From: Nonomuraea wenchangensis
GTDB lineage: Bacteria > Actinomycetota > Actinomycetes > Streptosporangiales > Streptosporangiaceae
Direction of reading: 5' to 3'
Assembly: GCF_900111685.1 (NCBI RefSeq)
Contig: NZ_FOHX01000021.1
Span: 1-64,000 of the forward strand
DNA length: 64,000 bases
This document shows positions 33,021 to 41,502 of this stretch, in pieces. Under the pieces are notes generated by a model that saw only the letters and a program-made list of their open reading frames with translations, was not told the DNA's origin and did not search any database. The translations under genes and the position numbers were made by a program. Positions within the stretch are counted from its first letter, which is position 1; each line of letters begins with the position of its first letter.

Positions 33021-33890
33021 TCAGCCCTGGCCGCGCCCGCCCGGCGCGCCCGCCTTCCTGAGCAGCGTGGCCGCCGCGCCGTGGTCGGCGCGCAGCCGCG
33101 CCAGCGCCGGGTCCGACGTCCAGAAGGACTCGAAGTCGTCGGCCGCGAACCGCTCCACAATCAGGTGCATCGCGATGTCGTGGCGGACGTACTCGACCGC
33201 CACCAGCACCACGGCGGGGTCGTCGGTGTAGACGCCCCAGGCGTCCTCGTTGACCACGCCGCCGATGACCGCCTGCCGCCGGTCGGCGACGACGACGAGC
33301 AGCCGGCAGCCGAGGTTCTCCAGCGCCACCTGCGGGCTGGAGAAGCGGTGCGGGGTGGTGTGGCCGACCGGGTCGGGGTCCTCGCCGAAGACGACGGTGG
33401 ACACGTCGACGCCCTCGGCCTGCGCGCGGCGGGCGAGCGGCTTGAGCGGCTCCAGCTCCGCCGGCCAGCCGGACAGGAACAGGTCGCGGCGCGCGGCGGC
33501 GACGACGTCCTCGGCCCTGGTGAGCAGGGAGGACCGGTCGGCGAGGTTGTGGATCAGCCGCACCTCGGCGGGCGCGGCCACCTCGGGCAGCGTCTCGCTC
33601 AACGTGGTGATCGACTGGTCGAACTCGCGGCGCATGCGGTCGAGCAGCGACGCCGGCGGCAGCGAGATGTAGCCGACGCCCGCCTCGCCGAGCCGTACCT
33701 CGTAGGCGGCGCCCCGGCTGACCAGCTTGCCCAGCGTCTCGTAGACCGTGCTGCGCGGCACGCCGGAGCGTTTGGCCACCTCGTAGCCGTTGAGCGGCGT
33801 GCCGGCGGCCACGAGCGCGACGTAGGCCTTGGCTTCGTAGCCGGACATGCCGAGACGCTGAAGCTCTTCGATCACTCTCTGCTGGGACAC
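33021..33890 (-). CDS. TrmB-family transcriptional regulator
   Basis: A 289-residue regulator. The N-terminal winged helix reads VIEELQRLGMSGYEAKAYVAL...GTPLNGYEVAKRSGVPRSTVYETLGKLVSRG, the hallmark of the TrmB/sugar-specific group, followed by a short coil (LLDRMRREFDQSITTLSETL) and a PLD-like ligand-binding domain ending at residue ~275. It lies between the liv remnant and the divergent amidohydrolase operon, and is the only complete regulator in the catabolic island, so it is the natural candidate to read the shared GCGTCGTTAG-type elements. The effector is unknown. Confidence 0.88.
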   Translation of the reverse strand: MSQQRVIEELQRLGMSGYEAKAYVALVAAGTPLNGYEVAKRSGVPRSTVYETLGKLVSRGAAYEVRLGEAGVGYISLPPASLLDRMRREFDQSITTLSETLPEVAAPAEVRLIHNLADRSSLLTRAEDVVAAARRDLFLSGWPAELEPLKPLARRAQAEGVDVSTVVFGEDPDPVGHTTPHRFSSPQVALENLGCRLLVVVADRRQAVIGGVVNEDAWGVYTDDPAVVLVAVEYVRHDIAMHLIVERFAADDFESFWTSDPALARLRADHGAAATLLRKAGAPGGRGQG

Positions 33891-33987
33891 TTCGCCATCG
33901 TCGCACTCCCCCGGCCTGAGGACGAATCGCGAGGACCGCCTCCCCGCGGCCGGGCCGGCAGGGCCAGTCTAGTCAAGACTTCGAATA

Positions 33988-34012
33988 GTCGTTAACCTTC
34001 CAACGCATAACG
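33988..34012. promoter_or_regulatory. candidate operator upstream of the amidohydrolase operon
   Basis: GTCGTTAAC (33988-33996) is a near match to the GCGTCGTTAG element found at three other island promoters, and CGTTA (33990-33994) pairs with TAACG (34008-34012) as an inverted repeat. It lies 19-43 bases before the amidohydrolase ATG in the region divergent from the TrmB gene. Confidence 0.4.
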
Positions 34013-34030
34013 AGGTTCAAGGGGGTCCCC

Positions 34031-35392
34031 ATGGCCGACAGCATCTTGATCACCGGAGGCGCCGTCCTCGACGGGACCGGCGCGCCACCACGGGCGGGCG
34101 AGGCGGTGCTGGTGCGGGGCGACCGCATCGCCGCCCTCGGCGCCGACGCCCTCGCCCAGGCCGAGACGGACGGCGTGGACGAGCGCGTGGACGCCACCGG
34201 CCGCACGGTCATGCCGGGGCTGATCGACGCCCACACCCACCTCAGCTTCGGCGAGCCGACCGGCAACGACGAGCTCTTCCACCACCGGACCCAGGGCTAC
34301 AGCTCCATGTTGTCGGCGTACCACGCCCGCAAGGTGCTGCGCGCGGGCGTCACCGGCGTGCTCGACGCCGACTGCCTCTGGTCCATCGGCGTCGAACTGC
34401 GCGACGCCATCGAGACCGGCATCGTGGAGGGCCCGCGCATGCGCGCGGGCGGCCAGGCGCTGATGACGATGCTCGGCGGCACGGCCGGCCGGATGATCGC
34501 CGACGACGGCACCACCGGCTACGCGACCGTCGTGCACAACCGGGACATGATGGTCAGGGAGGTACGCCGCCAGATCAAGCACGGCGTCGACTGGATCAAG
34601 ATCATGGTCACCGGCCAGATCCCGACCATGAAGGGCCCCGAGGTCAAGGTCTGGAACCTCGACGAGCTGCGGGCCGTGTGCGACACCGCCCACGAGCTGA
34701 ACACCAAGGTCGTCGCTCACTGCCGCAACTCCGACAGCACCCGCGACGCCGCGCGGGCCGGCGTCGACCTGATCTACCACGCCTCGTACATGGACGACGA
34801 GGCCCTGGAGGCGGTCGTCGAGTCGGGCAGCGCGCTCTGCCCGACGTTCACGCTGCTCGGCAACCTCGCCGACTACGGCGCCAAGGTGGGCAGCGCGCCC
34901 GAGCTGCTCGACGTCTTCCGCGCCGAGATCGAGATCACCGCCGCGCAGATGGCGAAGGCGCACGCGGCCGGGGTGCCGTTCCTCGCCGGCTCCGAGACCG
35001 GGTTCGCGGTCACCCCGGTCGGCGAGTGGCACGCGCGCGAGCTGGAGATGTTCGTGCAGTACATGGGGATGAGCCCCATGGACGCGATCGTCGCCGCCAC
35101 CCGCAACGGCGCGTCCGCCCTGCGGATGGAGGGCCAGGTCGGCACCCTGGAGGCGGGCCGGCTGGCCGACATCCTCGTCGTGGACGGCGACCCGCTCCAG
35201 GACGTCACGATCCTCCAGGACCGTTCCCGCCTGGCCGAGGTGATCAAGGGCGGGCGGCGCGTGGACCTCGTCACGCCGATCCCCGAGCGGCGCATGCGCT
35301 CCACCGACCAGGTCCGCTTCCTCGCCTCCTGCCCGCTCACCCGCGGCCTCGCGCTGACGGAGGAGCAACTGGAGAAGCTGGCCCATGTCTGA
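34031..35392 (+). CDS. amidohydrolase, imidazolonepropionase-like
   Basis: A 453-residue metal-dependent hydrolase of the amidohydrolase superfamily. It shows DAHTHLSF (metal His pair), a Lys in DWIKIMVTG (carboxylated Lys position), VVAHC and IYHASY (metal His). The position that usually carries the catalytic Asp (AGTDSG) reads AGSETG, that is Glu for Asp. The C-terminus has GTLEAGRLADILVVDGDPL, typical of imidazolonepropionase-like or prolidase-like members. It starts the operon of three genes (overlap with the next gene of 8 bases). The substrate is unknown, probably a cyclic amide or ester in the catabolic pathway. Confidence 0.87.
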   Translation: MADSILITGGAVLDGTGAPPRAGEAVLVRGDRIAALGADALAQAETDGVDERVDATGRTVMPGLIDAHTHLSFGEPTGNDELFHHRTQGYSSMLSAYHARKVLRAGVTGVLDADCLWSIGVELRDAIETGIVEGPRMRAGGQALMTMLGGTAGRMIADDGTTGYATVVHNRDMMVREVRRQIKHGVDWIKIMVTGQIPTMKGPEVKVWNLDELRAVCDTAHELNTKVVAHCRNSDSTRDAARAGVDLIYHASYMDDEALEAVVESGSALCPTFTLLGNLADYGAKVGSAPELLDVFRAEIEITAAQMAKAHAAGVPFLAGSETGFAVTPVGEWHARELEMFVQYMGMSPMDAIVAATRNGASALRMEGQVGTLEAGRLADILVVDGDPLQDVTILQDRSRLAEVIKGGRRVDLVTPIPERRMRSTDQVRFLASCPLTRGLALTEEQLEKLAHV

Positions 35393-36410
35393 CCGCCCCG
35401 CGCTCCGGCGCGCGCCGGTGATCGACGTGCACGCCCACGCCGTCCTGGAGGTCGGGCCCGGGGCGGAGCTCGGCACGTCGCCCGACGGCACGCCGTTCTA
35501 CCGCGTCGGCGACTACGTGCTCCACGGGGTGCGCTACGCGGGCACCTCGTTCATGGACGTGGACCTGCGCGTCGCGGCCATGGACGAGGCGGGCATCGAC
35601 GTGCAGCTGCTCTCGCCCAACCCGCTCACCTACTTCAACCGGCTGGAGCCGGGCGCGGCGGCGGCGTACGCGCGGGCGCACAACGACGCGCTCGCCGCGC
35701 TGGCGGCCCGGTACCCGGCCCGGCTGCTCGCCGCCGCCCAGCTCCCCGCGCAGGACGTCGCGGCGTCGGTCGCCGAGGCCCGCCGCGCCGTGCGCGAGCT
35801 CGGCATGGCGGCCGTCTACCTCGACACCGACCCCGCCGGCCGCACCCTCGACGACCCGGACCTCGACCCGCTCTACGAGGCGCTGGTCGAGCTGGACGTG
35901 CCGCTGTTCGTGCACCCGTCGCCGCTCGGCCCCGACGGCCCGCCGGAGGACCCCCGGCTGCGGCGCTTCGACCTCGACCTGCTGCTCGGCTTCGCCCGCG
36001 ACGAGACGCTTGCGGTGGCCGCGCTGGTCTTCGGCGGCGTGCTCGACCGGCACCCCGGGCTGGACGTGTGCGTCTCGCACGGCGGCGGGGCCGCGCCGTT
36101 CGTGGCCGGGCGCTTCGCTCGCGCGGTCGGCAAGCGCGTCTGGGCGGGAGACCGGCTGCGGGAGAACGGGTTCGAGCACTACTACCGCCGCCTGTGGTTC
36201 GACACCCACGTGCACGACGCGGACGCGCTCGCCCTGCTCGCCGCGCGGGCCGGCACCGGGCGGCTGGTGTTCGGCACCAACTTCGCCGGCTGGGACTCCG
36301 GCGCGCACGAGACCCCGGACCTCGATCCCGCGCTGCTCGCCGCGAACGCCGCCCGGCTCCTGCGCCGCAAGGAATGGCTCCCTATGACCGCGCCCGCGCG
36401 GACGGCGTGA
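35385..36410 (+). CDS. amidohydrolase-2 family enzyme (ACMSD/decarboxylase-like)
   Basis: A 341-residue TIM-barrel protein of the ACMSD-related group: DVHAHA (N-terminal metal His pair), HPSPLG, SHGGGAAPF (further His) and FGTNFAGWD near the C-terminus, where the family Asp is at or next to the Asn. Members decarboxylate or hydrolyse aromatic or ring-cleavage acids (aminocarboxymuconate semialdehyde, resorcylates). It overlaps both neighbours by a few bases (start within the previous gene, stop TGA overlapping the GTG of the next), so the three genes are translationally coupled. Confidence 0.83.
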   Translation: MSDRPALRRAPVIDVHAHAVLEVGPGAELGTSPDGTPFYRVGDYVLHGVRYAGTSFMDVDLRVAAMDEAGIDVQLLSPNPLTYFNRLEPGAAAAYARAHNDALAALAARYPARLLAAAQLPAQDVAASVAEARRAVRELGMAAVYLDTDPAGRTLDDPDLDPLYEALVELDVPLFVHPSPLGPDGPPEDPRLRRFDLDLLLGFARDETLAVAALVFGGVLDRHPGLDVCVSHGGGAAPFVAGRFARAVGKRVWAGDRLRENGFEHYYRRLWFDTHVHDADALALLAARAGTGRLVFGTNFAGWDSGAHETPDLDPALLAANAARLLRRKEWLPMTAPARTA

Positions 36411-37111
36411 GGACGACCGTGCGTGCCGTCGTCCTGTCCGGTGGGCTCACCCACGACTTCCCCGCCACCACCGCCTGCCTGGTGGAGCTGCTCGCCGAGC
36501 GGCGGCTCGCCGCCGAGGTGCACACCGACGTGGACGCGGCGCTGCGCGCCCTGCCCGGCGCGGCGCTCCTGGTGGTCAACGCCCTGCGCTGGACGATGAC
36601 CGGGCCCGGCACCCCGGACCGCTACCGGCGGCTCGCCGGGGCCGAGGGGGCGAGCCCGTCGCCGGGCGCGCGGGCCGCGCTGGCCGCCCATCTCGCGGCG
36701 GGCGGCGGCGTGCTCGGGATGCACACGGCGGCCATCTGCTTCGACGACTGGCCCGAATGGGGACGTACGCTCGGCGGCTCCTGGGTGTGGGGCCGCTCGC
36801 ACCACCCGCCGCTGGGGCCGGCCGTCACGGTGCGGCCGACGCCGGCGGCGCACGAGCTGGTGGCGGGCATCGGGCCGTTCACCGTCGTGGACGAGGTCTA
36901 CGGCGACCTGGAACGCGTGCCGGGGCTCGTCCCCCTGCTGACCGCGCGGCAGCCGGGCGGGCCGGACGCCGAGCACCCCCTGCTGTGGGCGCGTGAGCAC
37001 GGCGGCGGGCGGGTGGTCTACGACGCGCTGGGGCACCATCCGGCGTCGTACGAGGTGCCGGAGCACCGGGAGATCGTCCGGCGGGCGATCCGCTGGACCA
37101 CCACCGGCTGA
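36407..37111 (+). CDS. ThuA-like domain protein
   Basis: A 234-residue glutamine-amidotransferase-like fold of the ThuA group: VVLSGGLTHDFPATTACLVELL, GGGVLGMHTAAICFDDWPEW with the typical GG(S/T)W motif (LGGSWVWGRSHH), then PFTVVDEVYG and ALGHHPASYE at the C-terminus. ThuA-like proteins act on disaccharide-related or other catabolic intermediates, but the reaction is unclear in most cases. The GTG start overlaps the previous stop. Confidence 0.8.
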   Translation: MRTTVRAVVLSGGLTHDFPATTACLVELLAERRLAAEVHTDVDAALRALPGAALLVVNALRWTMTGPGTPDRYRRLAGAEGASPSPGARAALAAHLAAGGGVLGMHTAAICFDDWPEWGRTLGGSWVWGRSHHPPLGPAVTVRPTPAAHELVAGIGPFTVVDEVYGDLERVPGLVPLLTARQPGGPDAEHPLLWAREHGGGRVVYDALGHHPASYEVPEHREIVRRAIRWTTTG

Positions 37112-37120
37112 CCCAGGGCC

Positions 37121-37143
37121 GGGCGCGGGAGCCGCCCGCGCCC
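37121..37143. terminator. bidirectional hairpin between convergent genes
   Basis: GGGCGCGGG and CCCGCGCCC form a perfect 9-bp stem around AGCCG, between the stop codons of the convergent ThuA-like and SDR genes. Confidence 0.6.
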
Positions 37144-37159
37144 GCCCTCCTCCGCCTCG

Positions 37160-37939
37160 TCAGCTTCCGCCGGGGCCGACCGAGTCCACCGACTGAGGGC
37201 GCGGCAGGGCGGCCAGGGTGCTCTTGATCAGCCCGCCGTCCACCGCGAGGGTCTGGCCGGTGACGTACCCGGCCTTCTCGGAGCCGAGGAAGAGCACCGC
37301 CGCCGCGATGTCCTCGGCGGAGCCCAGGCGGGCGAGCGGCACCGCGCCCTCGCGGACCCGCCGCACCTCGGCGTCGGCGTAGATGGCGTCCGACATGCCC
37401 GCGTGGATCAGGCCGGGGGCGACGCAGTTGACCCGGATGCCGAGCCTCGCCCACTCCATCGCCATGTGCTCGGTCAGCCGGACGATGCCCGCCTTGCTGG
37501 CCGAGTACGCCCCCGCGTGGGGCGCGGCGGCGAGCCCGTTGACGGAGGCGAGGTTGACGATCGCGCCCCCTCCGGCCTTCCCCATAGGCCCGGCCAGCGT
37601 CCGCGCCACGATGAACGTGCCGGTCAGGTTGACCCGCAGCGCGCTCTCCCATTCGGCGAGCGGCAGGTCCAGCAGCGGCCCGAACCGGACGATCCCGGCG
37701 TTGTTCACCACCAGGCGTGGCGGCTCAGGCAGCAGCGCCGCCGCGGCGCGTACGGACTCCTCGTCGGCGACGTCCACGGCCGAGGGCACGCACCCGTCGC
37801 CGATCTCCGCCGCGGTGCGTTCGACGGCCGGGCCGTCGATGTCCCACGCGGCGACCCGGTAGCCGGCCTTCACCGCGAACTCGGCGATCACGGCCCCGAT
37901 GCCCTGTGCCGCCCCCGTGACCACGGCCCATTCTGTCAT
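37160..37939 (-). CDS. SDR-family oxidoreductase
   Basis: A complete 259-residue short-chain dehydrogenase: TGAAQGIG (cofactor loop), NNAG, Ser in NLASVNG, YSASKAG (catalytic Tyr and Lys), VAPGLIHAGM and a C-terminal GYVTGQTLAVDGG. The ATG at 37939 follows GGAGAGACGG. It probably oxidises a hydroxylated intermediate of the island pathway. Downstream genes on the same strand start with an SDR relic, so the operon was rearranged. Confidence 0.87.
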   Translation of the reverse strand: MTEWAVVTGAAQGIGAVIAEFAVKAGYRVAAWDIDGPAVERTAAEIGDGCVPSAVDVADEESVRAAAALLPEPPRLVVNNAGIVRFGPLLDLPLAEWESALRVNLTGTFIVARTLAGPMGKAGGGAIVNLASVNGLAAAPHAGAYSASKAGIVRLTEHMAMEWARLGIRVNCVAPGLIHAGMSDAIYADAEVRRVREGAVPLARLGSAEDIAAAVLFLGSEKAGYVTGQTLAVDGGLIKSTLAALPRPQSVDSVGPGGS

Positions 37940-38004
37940 TCCGTCTCTCCCCTGCTCTGCCTGGCCGGGCGGTCTCGATCGCCCGGCTCCAGGCGTCGTC
38001 TTCA

Positions 38005-38262
38005 CTACAGCAGCGCCTGGTAGGCGCCGCCGTCGACCGGCAGCGCCGCGCCCGTGAGGTAGCCCGCGTGGGCCGAGCACAGGAACGCGACGACCGCGCC
38101 GAGCTCGGCCGGCTCGCCGAGCCGCCCCGCCGGCACGTCGCCCAGCGGCGGGCGCTCGCCGTACACCTGTGTGACGCGCTCGGTCCTGTGGAGGCCGGGT
38201 TGCACGGAGTTGACCGTGATCCCGTCGGCTCGGCGGCCCTTGATCCCCAGGTCCACGGCTAC
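38005..38262 (-). pseudogene. C-terminal remnant of an SDR-family gene
   Basis: The reading VAVDLGIKGRRADGITVNSV, VQPGLHRTERVTQVYGERPP, then GRLGEPAELGAVVAFLCSAH and GYLTGAALPVDGG is the last third of a short-chain dehydrogenase. The cofactor loop and catalytic YxxxK are missing, and the frame starts abruptly at about 38262, next to the ferredoxin gene. Function is lost. Confidence 0.75.
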
Positions 38263-38296
38263 TCGGGGTGCCGAGCGGCGAGTCCCGGACACTGCC

Positions 38297-38341
38297 CAGA
38301 AGACGTCGACTCAGAAGACGTCGGCTCAGAAGACATCGATC
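38297..38341. repeat. three tandem 15-bp repeats over the ferredoxin stop codon
   Basis: Three copies of CAGAAGACRTCGRYT (38297-38311, 38312-38326, 38327-38341) run into the 3' end of the ferredoxin gene. The third copy encodes its last residues (IDVF). Every unit contains an in-frame TGA on the minus strand, so repeat expansion would not lengthen the protein. Confidence 0.8.
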
Positions 38342-38544
38342 TCCTCGTCGCCTTGGAAGACCCTGATCGCGCCGGAAGGACAGTCGCGGGCCAGGTCGAA
38401 GAACTCGTCGTCGCCGAGCGCGGGCCCGCCGGGCACCCGCTCGACGATCTCGTCCTGGTCGAACCGGAACACGTCGGGCCGCTCGGCGACGCACCTGCCC
38501 GAGCTGATGCACACGTCCCGGTCGAGCTCGATCCGGTAGGTCAC
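38326..38544 (-). CDS. ferredoxin partnering the P450
   Basis: A 72-residue ferredoxin of the P450-associated actinobacterial type: CISSGRC (first two cluster ligands, with the middle position Ser rather than Cys, so a 3Fe-4S cluster is likely) and CPSGAI near the C-terminus. The GTG start overlaps the TGA of the upstream P450 gene, which shows tight coupling. It should carry electrons to the adjacent P450(s); no ferredoxin reductase gene is nearby. Confidence 0.87.
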   Translation of the reverse strand: MTYRIELDRDVCISSGRCVAERPDVFRFDQDEIVERVPGGPALGDDEFFDLARDCPSGAIRVFQGDEEIDVF

Positions 38545-39764
38545 GCCTCACCGCCGAACAGCACCGGGTAGGAGCCCCAGTAGGGCCGCTGGGTGTTGGC
38601 GTCGCGCCGCGGCGGGTCGTCGGGGTCGCGTCGCACCCGGGCCGCGAACATCCGCCGGACCACGGCGGTGACCAGGCCGAACAGGTGGTCGTCCAGGTTC
38701 GTCCCGCTCCTCGGCACCACGCCGGCGGCGAGGTCCTGGCCGATGCACACATGCATGCCGGCGGCGAAGCTCAGCCCGAACGGGGCCACGTTCGGCGGCA
38801 GCGTACGGTGCGGGTCGAACGCGGCGGCGTCGGCGCCGAAGACCTCGGCGTCGCGGTTGACCGACTGCAGGTCGATCACCACGATCGCGCCCTGCGGGAT
38901 CTGGATGCCGGAGCGCAGGGTGACCGGGGCGAGCGCGCGCCGCCGGCCGATCGGGCTCGACGGGTTGAGCCGTACGGTCTCGTGCACGCAGCGCTGCACG
39001 AACAGCGGGTCGGTGGCGGCGAGCCCGGCGTCCTCGGGGTGCTCCTCGATCCAGCCGAGGATGTGGTCGACCGCGCGGACGAACGCCGTGGCGCTGGTGT
39101 GGGCGCCGGCCAGCAGGAAGAACGCGACCTCCCTGCGCACCACCTCGGCCGGCAGCTCCAGCTCGCCGGCGTGGCGCAGCAGCGTGGCCAGCACGTCGCT
39201 GGGCACCTCGACGTCCTCGCCGGCGGCCTCGCGCGCCAGCAGGTCGCGGCGGCGGGCGATCGACGGGGCGAGGAACTCCGCGTCCCAGTCCTCCAGCGCC
39301 TGGGCGATCACCCGCCGCTGCTCGGCCTTGTCCTTCGTGGAGTGCGCGAGCGTGGCGCCCTCGACGAACTTCATCATGTAGGCGTAGAGCCGCCCGGTCT
39401 CCTCGGCCGTCCCCTCGGGCCGGTCCACGCCGGCGGTGAGCGCGGCGAGGTTGAGCATCAGCTCGTGCCCGAGCCGCACCAGATCGACCCGGCCCTCGGC
39501 CCGGTACGGCGTCAGCGTCCGCTCGATCACCTGCGGGAACAGCTCGCGTTCGTAGCGCTCGAACACCTCGCGGCGGAACATCCGGTTCTCCACGCGACGC
39601 CGGGAGCGGTGCTCCTCACCGTGCAGGTTCACCAGGACGTCGGCCATCACGACCTCGCCCTCGTCGTAGAGCGACTGGCGCAGGTCCTTGCTGCGATAGG
39701 CGTCCTTGGCGTCGGCGAACGTGGTGAGGACGATGGTTGTCTCTTCGGCGGCGACGGCTGTCAT
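38541..39764 (-). CDS. cytochrome P450 (first of a divergent pair)
   Basis: A 407-residue P450. I-helix AGAHTSATAF, K-helix HETVR, and the haem loop FAAGMHVCIG with the thiolate Cys are present. After the Cys the L helix is unusual: QDLAAGVVPRSGTNLDDHLFG contains roughly ten extra residues where most P450s read ARLEARV. The same oddity is seen in the divergent paralogue. GGAGGAG lies 8 bases before the ATG at 39764. It is coupled to the ferredoxin gene and is expected to hydroxylate the substrate of the island. Confidence 0.9.
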   Translation of the reverse strand: MTAVAAEETTIVLTTFADAKDAYRSKDLRQSLYDEGEVVMADVLVNLHGEEHRSRRRVENRMFRREVFERYERELFPQVIERTLTPYRAEGRVDLVRLGHELMLNLAALTAGVDRPEGTAEETGRLYAYMMKFVEGATLAHSTKDKAEQRRVIAQALEDWDAEFLAPSIARRRDLLAREAAGEDVEVPSDVLATLLRHAGELELPAEVVRREVAFFLLAGAHTSATAFVRAVDHILGWIEEHPEDAGLAATDPLFVQRCVHETVRLNPSSPIGRRRALAPVTLRSGIQIPQGAIVVIDLQSVNRDAEVFGADAAAFDPHRTLPPNVAPFGLSFAAGMHVCIGQDLAAGVVPRSGTNLDDHLFGLVTAVVRRMFAARVRRDPDDPPRRDANTQRPYWGSYPVLFGGEA

Positions 39765-39855
39765 CTGGACTTGCTCCTCCGTTGACGCACCGGGTCGGGG
39801 GGTTGCCGGGATCTCCGGCTCAGCGTCTCGTGTCGCACCGAGCGGCGTCAATACC

Positions 39856-39942
39856 CTAACGACGCCACCCAAGGATCGCGCGGATCCCGTGCGGGATCTT
39901 CCGTGCAAAGGCGCGCGCTGCTAGCGTCGTTAGTGTTCTAAC
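39856..39942. promoter_or_regulatory. divergent P450 promoter region with paired GCGTCGTTAG elements
   Basis: The element occurs twice in inverted orientation: CTAACGACG at 39856-39864 (facing one gene) and CGTCGTTAG at 39925-39933 (facing the other). The second is part of the palindrome GTTAG-TGTT-CTAAC (39929-39942). Each copy is 26-92 bases from a P450 start, consistent with one regulator controlling both. Confidence 0.5.
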
Positions 39943-39968
39943 ACCTCGCACCTCCAAGGAGTGTGACG

Positions 39969-41171
39969 ATGGCGACGATCACCCTTGACGGCCATGCCGA
40001 CGTCCGTGACGCCTTCCGGCAGCGCGACCTGAAGCAGGCGCTCTACGACGAGGGCGGCGTGGTCATGGCCGACTGCCTGCTCGTGCTGCACGGCGACGAC
40101 CACCGGGTGCGGCGCAGGGTGGAGAACCGGCTGTTCCGGCGCGGCACGTTCCGGCACTGGGAGCGGGAGTTCCTGCACGACGTCGTACGCGACACGCTCG
40201 CGCCGTTCGCCGCCGCCGGTCGCGCCGACCTGGTCGAGCTCGGCTACCGCACGATCATGAGCCTGACCGCGCTGGTCGCCGGCATCGACCGGCCCACCGG
40301 CGACGCGGCCGAGGCCGACGCACTCTACCGCTACGCCAAGACGTTCTCGGAAGGCGCGACGCTGGTGCACACCACCCGCGACCCGGACGTGGTCCGGGCC
40401 GAGGTGGCGGCCGCGCTGGAGGAGTTCGACGCCGGGTTCCTGCGGCCGTCGCTCGCTCGCCGCAGGGACCTGCTGGCCCGCCAGGCGGCCGGTGAGCTGG
40501 GCGAGGCGGACCTGCCCCGCGACGTGCTCACCGGCCTGCTGCGTCACTGGGACGAGCTCGGCATCGACGAGGACGTCCTGCTCCGCGAGTGCGCCTTCTA
40601 CCTCCAGGCCGGCTCCCACAGCACCGCCGACGCCTTCACGCACTCGGCCGACGAGTTCTTCGCCTGGGTCCGCCGCGACCCCGAGGCGGCCGAACGCGCC
40701 CGCCACGACCCGGCCCTGCTCCAGCGGTGCGTGCACGAGACCCTGCGCCTGCATCCGGCGAGCCCGGTCGCGCAGCGCCGCGCGCTCGCGCCCGTCGTGC
40801 TGCGCGGCGGCATCGAGATCCCCGAGGGCGCGCTCGTCGTGCTGGACATCGCGGCGGCCAACCGGGACCCTCGGGTGTTCGACCGGCCGGACGTGTTCGA
40901 CCCGCTGCGCGAGGTGCCGTCCGACGTGCCCCGCTGGGGGCACGCCTTCGGCGGCGGCATGCACGCCTGCATCGGCACGGAGCTCGCGGGCGGCGTACCC
41001 GCGAGCGAGAAGGCCGGCGACGAGGCTCATGAGCAGGTGCTCGGCACCGTCACGCTCATGCTCTCCGCGCTGCTCGCCGCCGGCGCGCGCCCCGACCCCG
41101 AGCTGCCGCCCCGGCGCGACCCGCACTCCTCCCGCGACCACTTCGCCGCCTACCCGGTGGTGTTCGGATGA
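39969..41171 (+). CDS. cytochrome P450 (second of the divergent pair)
   Basis: A 400-residue P450 paralogous over its whole length to the one at 38541-39764 (shared DLKQALYDEGGVVMAD, RRRVENRLFRR, LARRRDLLARQAAGE, LQRCVHETLRLHPASPVAQR). I-helix AGSHSTADAF, K-helix HETLR, haem loop FGGGMHACIG. It has the same lengthened L-helix region (TELAGGVPASEKAGDEAHEQ). AAGGAG is 9 bases before the ATG at 39969; the GTG at 39963 is too close. The two enzymes probably act on the same or successive intermediates. Confidence 0.9.
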   Translation: MATITLDGHADVRDAFRQRDLKQALYDEGGVVMADCLLVLHGDDHRVRRRVENRLFRRGTFRHWEREFLHDVVRDTLAPFAAAGRADLVELGYRTIMSLTALVAGIDRPTGDAAEADALYRYAKTFSEGATLVHTTRDPDVVRAEVAAALEEFDAGFLRPSLARRRDLLARQAAGELGEADLPRDVLTGLLRHWDELGIDEDVLLRECAFYLQAGSHSTADAFTHSADEFFAWVRRDPEAAERARHDPALLQRCVHETLRLHPASPVAQRRALAPVVLRGGIEIPEGALVVLDIAAANRDPRVFDRPDVFDPLREVPSDVPRWGHAFGGGMHACIGTELAGGVPASEKAGDEAHEQVLGTVTLMLSALLAAGARPDPELPPRRDPHSSRDHFAAYPVVFG

Positions 41172-41302
41172 CGATCCCGCGCCGCTCGGAGCGGGTGCGC
41201 TGGGACGTCGTGACCGCGAGCTGATCGCCGCGTTCCGCGACTACGTGGACCTCGCCCCCTGGCGGGCGGAGATCGCCGGCGTGCTCCCGGGGTGAGCGCC
41301 CC

Positions 41303-41431
41303 GTGGACCTCGACGACCTGGACCTCGCCCTCCTGAGACTGCTCCTGGAGGAGCCGCGCGCCGGCCACCGCGAGTACGCCCGGGTGCTCGGCGTGCTGCC
41401 GCTCCTCCAGCAGGTGCGCGGCGAGCGCTGA
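41303..41431 (+). pseudogene. truncated Lrp/AsnC regulator fragment
   Basis: The 42 codons VDLDDLDLALLRLLLEEPRA and GHREYARVLGV match the start of Lrp/AsnC-type regulators, then run into LPLLQQVRGER and stop before the recognition helix and the effector domain. The preceding 41172-41302 carries a short unrecognised coding-like scrap (IAAFRDYVDLAPWRAEIAG). Both look like debris of a deleted segment. Confidence 0.55.
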
Positions 41432-41502
41432 AAGCGGGGCCCGCGCCAGGGCCAGGGCCTCCGCGTCGCGGGCGGCGGGGCCGGCGGCCTCGCCGCCCCC
41501 GC

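Noticed and set aside
41172..41302. Short coding-like scrap after the second P450
   Set aside because: No start with ribosome binding site and no recognisable family; treated as debris and only mentioned with the AsnC fragment.
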